Source of the DNA: Candidatus Collierbacteria bacterium RIFOXYD1_FULL_40_9
Lineage (GTDB): Bacteria; Patescibacteriota; Microgenomatia; UBA1400; MFAQ01
Direction of reading: 5' to 3'
NCBI GenBank assembly: GCA_001776275.1
Contig: MFAQ01000013.1
Span: 1-10,390, forward strand
DNA: 10,390 nt
Shown: positions 5,544-10,390 of the stretch, piece by piece
How positions within the stretch are numbered: position 1 is the first letter of the stretch
How the letters are laid out: each line of letters opens with the position of its first letter
The notes under the pieces: generated by a model
Told to the model about the DNA's origin: nothing
The model's input: only the letters and a program-made list of their open reading frames with translations
Database searches by the model: none
Made by a program: the position numbers and the translations under genes

Positions 5544-5549
5544 TAAAAT
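5544..5549 (+). promoter_or_regulatory. Candidate -10 of the tRNA-Leu gene
   Basis: TAAAAT (5 of 6 matches) ends 8 nt before the first tRNA base, so the primary transcript would have almost no 5' leader. The -35 region is poor. The preceding terminator separates this gene from the peptide gene, so it needs its own promoter. Confidence 0.4.
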
Positions 5550-5557
5550 ACAAATAT

Positions 5558-5640
5558 GCCGAGATGGCGGAATGGTATACGCTCAAGTCTCAAAAACTTG
5601 TGAGGGCAACCTCGTGAGGGTTCGATCCCCTCTCTCGGCA
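5558..5640 (+). tRNA. tRNA-Leu (anticodon CAA)
   Basis: The 83 nt fold into a class II tRNA. The acceptor stem GCCGAGA pairs with TCTCGGC and the discriminator is A (5640). The D arm is GCG..CGC with a GG-containing loop. The anticodon stem CAAGT/ACTTG encloses the loop CTCAAAA, giving anticodon CAA for UUG codons. The long variable arm is GAGG-GCAA-CCTC and the T arm is GAGGG-TTCGATC-CCCTC. A long variable arm with discriminator A supports leucine. The 3' CCA is not encoded (CAA follows the discriminator), so it must be added by the nucleotidyltransferase. Confidence 0.97.
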
Positions 5641-5645
5641 CAAAC

Positions 5646-6245
5646 CTAACTATTATTTAGCAGATCTTCCACTTTCACCCAGTTAACTATCTGCCAGAAA
5701 GCTTTGACATAATCGACTCTTTTGTTTTGATACTTAAGGTAATAAGCATGCTCCCAAACATCTAGTCCGAGCACCGGCTGCCTTCCATCCGACAAGGGAT
5801 TGTCTTGGTTAGCCGTCGAAACAATTTCCAACTTACCATCAGTGGTTTTTACAAGCCAGACCCAACCACTACCAAACCTTCCGAGGCCACCAAGCTCAAA
5901 CTTACTCATAAACTCATCTACCGTCTCAAAATTTTTCTCAATTACTACTTTCAAAGACTCACTCATTTTTGAAGTATTCGGGGCTGTCATCACTGACCAA
6001 AAAAAGTCATGATTATAGACTCCTCCAGCGTTATTTTTTATTCCCGCAATATCACTTTTCATCAACTCTTCCAACCCCAACTTCTGCTTATCAGCGTTTT
6101 GCTCAAGTATTTTATTTAAGTTATCCGCATAAGCTTGATGGTGCTTATCGTGATGGATCTCCATTGTTTGTTTATCGATCACTGGCTCCAAAACGTCATA
6201 TCCATAGGGCAAGGGGTTTATAGTAAAGGGAAAATTTTTGTTCAT
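5646..6245 (-). CDS. Superoxide dismutase, Mn-type Fe/Mn family
   Basis: The product has 199 residues with no signal peptide, so it is cytoplasmic. It converts superoxide to oxygen and hydrogen peroxide. The metal ligands are visible: His31 in MEIHHDKHHQAY, His79 in VYNHDFFW, and Asp162 and His166 in LDVWEHAYYLKYQ. The second-sphere tyrosine is Tyr39. Gln147 in STANQDNPL matches the position of the outer-sphere glutamine of Mn enzymes, so Mn is the likelier metal, though GGVYNH differs from the classic Mn GG.ANH. The start ATG 6245 precedes the LPYGYDVLEP motif by 11 residues, as usual. It has its own promoter and ends 5 nt from the tRNA 3' end in tail-to-tail orientation with no visible terminator. 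The enzyme suggests exposure to oxygen. Confidence 0.95.
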   Translation of the reverse strand: MNKNFPFTINPLPYGYDVLEPVIDKQTMEIHHDKHHQAYADNLNKILEQNADKQKLGLEELMKSDIAGIKNNAGGVYNHDFFWSVMTAPNTSKMSESLKVVIEKNFETVDEFMSKFELGGLGRFGSGWVWLVKTTDGKLEIVSTANQDNPLSDGRQPVLGLDVWEHAYYLKYQNKRVDYVKAFWQIVNWVKVEDLLNNS

Positions 6246-6265
6246 ACTTGGACTTAATTGGTATT

Positions 6266-6271
6266 AGTATA
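6266..6271 (-). promoter_or_regulatory. Candidate -10 of the superoxide dismutase gene
   Basis: On the minus strand TATACT (followed by AA) lies 20 nt before the ATG, predicting a leader of roughly 13 nt with no Shine-Dalgarno sequence. The word TATACTAA is identical to those before yebC and the 4242 gene. The -35 zone falls in the upstream terminator and is not recognisable. Confidence 0.45.
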
Positions 6272-6286
6272 AAACCAGTTTAGCAC

Positions 6287-6314
6287 AAAAAAGCTGCCGC
6301 ATAAAACGACAGCT
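6287..6314 (-). terminator. Intrinsic terminator after the 101-residue membrane protein gene
   Basis: Read on the minus strand, AGCTG-T-CG pairs with CG-G-CAGCT (one mismatch) around a seven-base loop, then six T follow. It lies 8 bp past the stop of the gene at 6322 and closes the MBL-dnaB-101 aa run before the sod promoter. Confidence 0.8.
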
Positions 6315-6321
6315 CAGATAA

Positions 6322-6627
6322 CTAATCAGTTTCTTCTTTTTTGCTATAAATGCCAAACCAGTTTGGCAATAGCATAAGAGCAGTAGGAGTACTGACTCCA
6401 AAAAAAGCAACAACATAATAAAAGTAATGCGTCACGCCAGAAATGACTGCGTAGAAACCAAAGAATACCGCAGTTATTAAACAGATAAGCAAAAACACAG
6501 AAAAACGCTCCTTCAGTGTATAAGATAAAGTCGTGGTCCCTCTGTACATCAGCAGACAAATAACTCCCCATAACAAACCAACAACCACAGCAATAAGACT
6601 AACAGCAAACAACAAGTTAAGGTCCAT
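6322..6627 (-). CDS. 101-residue three-span membrane protein, unknown function
   Basis: The product has three hydrophobic segments at about 5-27, 42-62 and 66-87, a short polar loop RGTTTLSYTLKERF between the first two, and a charged tail YSKKEETD. There is no signal peptidase site, lipobox or recognisable motif, and I cannot name a family. The start is well supported: AGGAG (6634-6638) lies 6 nt upstream of ATG 6627, and a perfect TATAAT (6660-6665) right after the dnaB stop suggests a separate promoter with a leader of about 25 nt. It may also be reached by readthrough from dnaB. A terminator follows. The presence of both signals makes this a confident gene despite unknown function. Confidence 0.8.
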   Translation of the reverse strand: MDLNLLFAVSLIAVVVGLLWGVICLLMYRGTTTLSYTLKERFSVFLLICLITAVFFGFYAVISGVTHYFYYVVAFFGVSTPTALMLLPNWFGIYSKKEETD

Positions 6628-6633
6628 TTTTAT

Positions 6634-6665
6634 CTCCTATCTATAGAATCTTATCCCATATTATA
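6634..6665 (-). promoter_or_regulatory. Promoter -10 and Shine-Dalgarno of the 101-residue protein gene
   Basis: Minus-strand TATAAT (6660-6665, all six consensus bases) starts 4 nt after the dnaB stop; the Shine-Dalgarno sequence AGGAG (6634-6638) follows. No convincing -35 is seen at 16-18 bp; a TTGATA inside dnaB is 21 bp away. Confidence 0.5.
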
Positions 6666-6669
6666 CTAC

Positions 6670-7986
6670 TTAGATTTTCCTGCCTCTATCAACTCCATAA
6701 AATTTAACCCTATCTCCTCGGAATTTAAGATCAACCACCCCAAGTCCACCATTTCTGTGTTTGGCTATGCCTAGTTTTATATCCTCCAAAACTGCATCAT
6801 CGTTTCGATACAAAAACATAACCACGTCCGCATCCTGCTCAATACTCCCCGACTCACGCAAGTCAGAAAGCTGTGGTGACTTGTCAGTTCTACTTTCAAT
6901 GCCACGATTAAGCTGTGACAAGGCCAGCACAGGAATCCTAAGCTCACGAGCCAAATTCTTAAGACCTTGCGATATGGCCCCAACTTCTTGAACCCGGCTC
7001 TCATAAGACTTATCACCTACTACAAGTTGCAAGTAGTCCACTACCAAAAGTTTTAGACCCACTTGCGAGTGCAGCTTACGCGCCTTTGTCCTAATTTCCA
7101 AAATAGACTGACCGGGAGTATCGTCAATGTAAAGTGGTGAGTCTGCCATCACCCCCATCGCTTCCGAAAGCCTTGCAAAGTCATCATCCTTTAAGTTTCC
7201 CGTCTTTAGTTTCCAAGCATCTATATTTGCCTGCCCAACCAACATACGATCCACCATTTCCAGGTTGCTCATTTCCAGTGCAAAGTACCCAACTGGCATT
7301 TTCTTCTCTACCGCCACAAATTGAGCAATATTTGTCGCAAAAGTCGTTTTTCCTATACCTGGACGCGCTGCCAGGATAATCAAGTTACTGTCCTGCATTC
7401 CCGCCAAAAGATTATCCAAATCAGAAAAACCAGACGGTACACCTCGTAAACCATCTGGTGAATTATGTAAGTTATCCAGACGATCAAAACTTTCTGCCAA
7501 AGCATCTTTTATAGCCACAAAAGTTTTTTTGATATGAGTTTGCGACAGGGCATATATTTTTTGCTCCGCCTTATCCAAAATTTCTACCAGAGGCTTGCCT
7601 TCGTCAAATCCCATTTCACCCATCTCTGCTCCAGCACTAATTAGTTGTCGCTTAATGTACGTTTCTCGAACAATCGATGCATATTTTTGAACATGGGACG
7701 CCACCGGCACTTCGTTCGAAAGCTCTGCTAAATAACTTTTCCCACCAACTCTATCTAAAACTTTTTCTCTTTTTAACCAATTTGAAACAGTCAAAACGTC
7801 TATTGGGTCTCTGTTCTCATACAGGGAAACCATCGACTCATAAATTTTCCCGTTGTTTTCGTTATAAAACATTTCCGGTTTTAAAACCACCGAAATATCA
7901 ACAATAGCATTTTTGTCTATCAAAATGGCGCCGAGTATCGACCTCTCAGCGTCGTCAGCATGTGGTGGAATTCTAATATTAGGCAT
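6670..7986 (-). CDS. dnaB: Replicative DNA helicase
   Basis: The product has 438 residues, normal for DnaB. It is the hexameric helicase that unwinds DNA ahead of the replisome. The N-terminal domain (about 5-105, starting IPPHADDAERSILGAIL) is followed by a linker and the RecA-like motor. Walker A is AARPGIGKTTFA (206-217) with Lys213, Walker B is LLVVDYLQL (313-321) with Asp317, LALSQLNRGIESR spans 354-366, LRESGSIEQDADVV spans 376-389, and AKHRNGG (408-414) holds the arginine finger. Walker A has PGIGKT where PSMGKT is more usual. There is no intein or frameshift. ATG 7986 overlaps the MBL gene end by 8 bp with no strong Shine-Dalgarno sequence, implying coupling. Assignment is certain. 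Confidence 0.98.
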   Translation of the reverse strand: MPNIRIPPHADDAERSILGAILIDKNAIVDISVVLKPEMFYNENNGKIYESMVSLYENRDPIDVLTVSNWLKREKVLDRVGGKSYLAELSNEVPVASHVQKYASIVRETYIKRQLISAGAEMGEMGFDEGKPLVEILDKAEQKIYALSQTHIKKTFVAIKDALAESFDRLDNLHNSPDGLRGVPSGFSDLDNLLAGMQDSNLIILAARPGIGKTTFATNIAQFVAVEKKMPVGYFALEMSNLEMVDRMLVGQANIDAWKLKTGNLKDDDFARLSEAMGVMADSPLYIDDTPGQSILEIRTKARKLHSQVGLKLLVVDYLQLVVGDKSYESRVQEVGAISQGLKNLARELRIPVLALSQLNRGIESRTDKSPQLSDLRESGSIEQDADVVMFLYRNDDAVLEDIKLGIAKHRNGGLGVVDLKFRGDRVKFYGVDRGRKI

Positions 7987-8644
7987 TCATTAAGAGCACC
8001 TGAGTATCCTCAGGAATACTGCTTTGTTCTAATTTTATTTTGTGAACAGACTCAGGTGTGGTTGGAAACTTATTTTTCTCCAAAAAGTGAGACAGTGTTG
8101 CCAACTTGTTAAGAGAATCTGCCGATTTTTCTGTTTTGTAGTGCATCGGAATCATAAAACCTGGCGATATATCTTTCACTGTTTCCAAGGCTGTCTCTGT
8201 CTCAATTGTGTATTCCCCTCCTACTGGCGTCATTAATACATCTACACTTCCAAGTTTTTCTATTGCGCCACTACTCAATTTATGTCCCAAATCACCCAAG
8301 TGAACTAGATTTAACCCATCCATCATTACCGAAAATACCAAATTTTTCCCTCGCTCTGCTCCGTCAACCTTGTCGTGATAAGTCTTTAATGCCGTCACCA
8401 GTACACCAGCGATTTCATACTCCCCTTCTTTATCAACCACAAAAGTTTTATCTCTATTTAGCGCTCCAGTAATCACCTCAGTATTGCTATGATCCTGGTG
8501 GCTATGTGAAATTAGCAAAACATCTGCCACATCCTTTGGCAAACTCTCCCCCACCATAGCCGGGTCAAACGGATCAATATACACCACCAGACCAGCTTTA
8601 CTTTTTAATTTAAAACAAGAGTGTCCTAAGTAGGTAATTTCCAT
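7979..8644 (-). CDS. MBL-fold metal-dependent hydrolase, UlaG/UPF0173-like
   Basis: The product has 221 residues and no signal peptide. It starts MEITYLGHSCFKLKSKAG, typical of the COG2220 (UlaG/UPF0173-like) branch of metallo-beta-lactamase-fold proteins. The metal motif is SHSHQDHS (46-53: His47, His49, Asp51, His52), with LGDLGH (116-121, Asp118) and IPMHYKT (165-171, His168) as later ligands and KEGEYEIAG (72-80) between. Family members are metal-dependent hydrolases of mostly unknown substrate; some act on phosphodiester or lactone bonds. It is first in a run with dnaB, overlapping it by 8 bp, so the two are probably co-translated, but a role in replication does not follow from that. A possible TGGTAATAT promoter ends 6 nt before the ATG. 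Confidence 0.9.
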   Translation of the reverse strand: MEITYLGHSCFKLKSKAGLVVYIDPFDPAMVGESLPKDVADVLLISHSHQDHSNTEVITGALNRDKTFVVDKEGEYEIAGVLVTALKTYHDKVDGAERGKNLVFSVMMDGLNLVHLGDLGHKLSSGAIEKLGSVDVLMTPVGGEYTIETETALETVKDISPGFMIPMHYKTEKSADSLNKLATLSHFLEKNKFPTTPESVHKIKLEQSSIPEDTQVLLMNA

Positions 8645-8650
8645 GTGTCC

Positions 8651-8659
8651 ATATTACCA
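8651..8659 (-). promoter_or_regulatory. Candidate extended -10 of the MBL-dnaB run
   Basis: The minus strand reads TGGTAATAT, an extended -10 with only 4 of 6 matches in the hexamer, 6 nt before ATG 8644. It would again give a leaderless mRNA. No -35 is convincing, so confidence is low. Confidence 0.3.
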
Positions 8660-8683
8660 TATAGACAAGCCTCATTAAAAAAG

Positions 8684-8712
8684 TTGCAATTACTCTTACT
8701 AACTGTTATCCT
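8684..8712 (+). promoter_or_regulatory. Candidate promoter of the 8727-9793 gene pair
   Basis: TTGCAA (8684-8689) and TATCCT (8707-8712) are spaced by 17 bp, and TGT precedes the -10 (extended form). The ATG lies 14 nt after the -10, so the leader would be about 7 nt and lacks a Shine-Dalgarno sequence. Both hexamers match at 4 of 6. Confidence 0.4.
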
Positions 8713-8726
8713 TTCCCAGAATACCC

Positions 8727-9167
8727 ATGAGAAAAGAAGTTTCTATTGCAATTATCATTGGAGTCATCCTTGGCGGCATCATACTTTATGGTATCAAAAT
8801 TGCCAATGATTCTACAAAAAACCTTAAAGTCGAAAGCCCAACCCCAACCTCCACTCTCACTCCTGTTCCAATCACCAATACAGACAAAAAGAATCCCGCT
8901 ATTACCTTAAGCTCTCACATCTCCGGTCAAGTCCTGTTTGAAAAGGAAATAACTCTTGTGGGGAAAACCACACCCAATAGTTCTCTTGCAATTATTTGGG
9001 AAGATGATGAAGTCATAACCAAAACAGATGTCTCAGGTAATTTTAGTCAAAAAATTACTCTCATCTCAGGTGAAAATAATATTCAAGTTGATCTTGTTAA
9101 TCAAGACAATAGTTTAACTTCCGAAACCTTTAAGCTTTATTACAGTCTCAAACCTATAAATCAATGA
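8727..9167 (+). CDS. Membrane-anchored protein with Ig-like extracellular domain
   Basis: The product has 146 residues. A short basic start (MRKE) precedes one transmembrane helix (about 6-24, SIAIIIGVILGGIILYGI), then a Thr/Pro/Ser-rich stalk (about 36-52, PTPTSTLTPVP). Residues 58-141 form an all-beta domain: ITLVGKTTPNSSLAII, DVSGNFSQKITL, GENNIQVDLVNQDN. The G.T.P...V......D..G.F...I.L..G.N.I.V...D pattern is that of an Ig-like/filamin-type fold seen in bacterial surface proteins. The helix is uncleaved as far as I can judge, placing the domain outside the cell. Its stop overlaps the next start as ATGA, so the two are translated together. Likely an envelope protein; the ligand is unknown. 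Confidence 0.8.
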   Translation: MRKEVSIAIIIGVILGGIILYGIKIANDSTKNLKVESPTPTSTLTPVPITNTDKKNPAITLSSHISGQVLFEKEITLVGKTTPNSSLAIIWEDDEVITKTDVSGNFSQKITLISGENNIQVDLVNQDNSLTSETFKLYYSLKPINQ

Positions 9168-9793
9168 ACAGAATCACTTTTTTGATAATAACTTTTTTCT
9201 TTTTTGCAACCAGTGTCCTGGCAACTACAGCTACTCCATCAGCCGTACCAACTGAAACCATCGATAAAATAAAAAACCTTGTCAAAGAAAACGTAACCGC
9301 AACTGAATTAGATATCCAAAAAGAAGCGGCAGGCAAATCACTTCTTGGGTACACCGGAAAAGTAAAAACCGTTGGCACTAAAAACATTACCATCGAAACA
9401 GAAAAAGATCTTCTTCAAATTTTAATTAGTGAGGAAAGTACCATATTTAAAGGTACTTCTCAAATCAAAACTAGCTCCATTGCTATTGGTGACAACCTTC
9501 TGGTTTATGGTCAAAAAAACGAAGATAATGTGTTTGAAGGTAAACACCTTTATGTTTTGGCTCCTCTCGACGAAACCAATATCGTCATTTCCAAAACACG
9601 GGTATCTACCATCAACAAAATTGACCTTAAGAAAAAGACCTTTACTTTAATTATTGATGGACAAGAAACAAACTTCACACTTTCCAGAAAAAACACGGTC
9701 AAGCTAGAAGACTTTAAAGATGGTGATACTATCTTGGGTATCACCAAAAAATACCAAGGCAAATTTTCCCTGTCCAAAGCCATTAAACTATAA
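9164..9793 (+). CDS. Secreted protein with two tandem beta-domain repeats, DUF5666-like
   Basis: The product has 209 residues. The signal peptide is residues 1-20 (MNRITFLIITFFFFATSVLA) with a plausible cut after VLA; there is no lipobox cysteine. A short helical charged segment (about 31-56) follows. Two related beta domains come next, at about 62-130 (GYTGKVKTVGTKNITIE, STIFKG, AIGDNLLVYGQ) and 146-208 (RVSTINKIDLKKKTFTLII, TVKLEDFKDGDTILGI), each with the order strand, T.I.., then a GD..L.. motif. This layout resembles DUF5666-type OB-like domains, but I am not certain of the family. The ATGA overlap with the previous gene implies coupling and a shared surface role. No clear terminator hairpin follows before the eamA promoter. 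Confidence 0.8.
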   Translation: MNRITFLIITFFFFATSVLATTATPSAVPTETIDKIKNLVKENVTATELDIQKEAAGKSLLGYTGKVKTVGTKNITIETEKDLLQILISEESTIFKGTSQIKTSSIAIGDNLLVYGQKNEDNVFEGKHLYVLAPLDETNIVISKTRVSTINKIDLKKKTFTLIIDGQETNFTLSRKNTVKLEDFKDGDTILGITKKYQGKFSLSKAIKL

Positions 9794-9826
9794 TCTAGCA
9801 CCGTTTGCCTTTTTATTCTTGGGTTC

Positions 9827-9856
9827 TTGATTCCTAGAGTTCTATTTATGTACAAT
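9827..9856 (+). promoter_or_regulatory. Promoter of the EamA transporter gene
   Basis: TTGATT (9827-9832, 4 of 6) and TACAAT (9851-9856, 5 of 6) are spaced by 18 bp. The -10 overlaps an in-frame ATG at 9855 and ends 7 nt before the ATG at 9864, so translation should begin at 9864 on a leaderless mRNA. Confidence 0.55.
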
Positions 9857-9863
9857 GAAACTC

Positions 9864-10390
9864 ATGTCTGCCCGACTCGGAAATAATAGAACTATTGCTT
9901 ACTCACTGCTACTACTCAATGCTATTTTATGGGGCACTGCTGTACCGATCATCAAACACTCACTTCAGTTTATTTCACCACCAGTTTTTCTATTTTACCG
10001 CTTCGTTTTAGCTACGTTTTTGTTTTTTCCAATTTTTCTAATCTACAAATCCAAAAACAAACATCGTATCAATATTCCCCACCACCTTACACTTGCCTTA
10101 CTTGGCACCCCCCTCACCCTACTCCCACTTTTTTATGGTTTGTCCGCTAGTACCGCCATCGAAAGTTCCATCATCGAAAGTACCAGTCCCATCTTTGTAC
10201 TTCTTGGTGGTCTAGTTTATTTAAAAGAAAAAGTCCGACCAAAGGAGTGGCTTGGTGTTCTTTTCGCGCTACTTGGTACACTTTTACTAACAGCCTACCC
10301 AATCCTCCACCAAAGTCCAGACAGTTTATCCACAAAAGGTAACCTGCTTATAATTTTAAGCAATTTCTTTTGGGCAGCTTTTTTGATATT
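9864..10390 (+). CDS. EamA/DMT-superfamily transporter, N-terminal part
   Basis: The frame is open from ATG 9864 for 175 codons and is cut by the right edge; full members have about 290-300 residues. The EamA pattern is visible: LLLLNAILWGTAVPIIK (15-31), FYRFVLATFLFFP (44-56), LPLFYGLSASTAIESSIIES (87-106), PIFVLLGGLVYLKEKVRPKE (109-128) and WLGVLFALLGTLLLT (129-143). This completes the first five-helix repeat; the second starts at LLIILSNFFWA. Such proteins export or import small metabolites across the cytoplasmic membrane; the substrate cannot be read here. An ATG at 9855 lies inside the -10 box and is less likely to be the start. It stands apart from the preceding pair by 70 bp and its own promoter. 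Confidence 0.92.
   Translation, partial: MSARLGNNRTIAYSLLLLNAILWGTAVPIIKHSLQFISPPVFLFYRFVLATFLFFPIFLIYKSKNKHRINIPHHLTLALLGTPLTLLPLFYGLSASTAIESSIIESTSPIFVLLGGLVYLKEKVRPKEWLGVLFALLGTLLLTAYPILHQSPDSLSTKGNLLIILSNFFWAAFLI

Noticed and set aside
9550..9855. 101-codon minus-strand open frame
   Set aside because: It is antisense to the secreted beta-domain protein and the eamA promoter; no start signal or domain seen.
1..10390. Recoded UGA (genetic code 25), as in some CPR lineages
   Set aside because: No in-frame UGA occurs in any confident gene, and UGA ends lspA and the 8727 gene at natural C-termini.
1..10390. CRISPR array, transposon, phage or toxin-antitoxin system
   Set aside because: No spaced direct repeats, terminal inverted repeats, integrase/transposase motifs or toxin-antitoxin pairs were seen on either strand.

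Overview
This window most likely comes from a bacterium of the Candidate Phyla Radiation (Patescibacteria), probably near Microgenomates/Katanobacteria. That placement is inferred from gene style: AT-rich DNA, very tight or overlapping genes, an EF-P with a KMGRG tip loop, a degenerate Lgt-like protein beside LspA, and small CPR-type membrane proteins of unknown function. UGA is used as a stop and no in-frame UGA occurs in the genes called here, so the standard bacterial code applies. I see no phage, plasmid, transposon, CRISPR or rRNA sequence. The content is mainly housekeeping.

Layout. (1) 1-1103: yebC (minus, cut by the left edge) diverges from a TPR protein gene (plus) across 63 bp holding two overlapping promoters. 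(2) 1100-4216, minus: a tight five-gene run in the order Lgt-like membrane protein, DksA/TraR-type zinc-finger protein, LspA signal peptidase II, RluA-type pseudouridine synthase, and a membrane-anchored LytR_C-like protein. The junctions overlap by 25, 35 and 35 bp, then a 2 nt gap follows. (3) 4242-4688, plus: a small membrane protein resembling putative metal-dependent hydrolases. (4) 4726-5286, minus: efp. (5) 5327-5640, plus: an orphan 41-residue membrane-peptide gene with a strong Shine-Dalgarno sequence and its own terminator, then tRNA-Leu(CAA). (6) 5646-6245, minus: Mn-type superoxide dismutase, tail to tail with the tRNA. (7) 6287-8644, minus: an MBL-fold hydrolase overlapping dnaB, then a 101-residue membrane protein closed by an intrinsic terminator. 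(8) 8727-9793, plus: two translationally coupled envelope/secreted proteins. (9) 9864-10390, plus: an EamA/DMT transporter cut by the right edge.

The most notable non-coding pattern is the placement of start codons. At yebC, the TPR gene, the gene at 4242, efp and eamA, a recognisable -10 box lies only 6-10 nt before the most likely ATG, which predicts leaderless or nearly leaderless mRNAs. Clear Shine-Dalgarno sequences at a good distance occur only before two genes, both for small membrane proteins of unknown function. Most remaining genes sit within overlapping operons, where coupling could supply initiation. No undescribed defence or biosynthetic system is evident. The best leads are the promoter/leaderless architecture, the 41-residue peptide unit and the Lgt-like protein that lacks the usual catalytic motifs.
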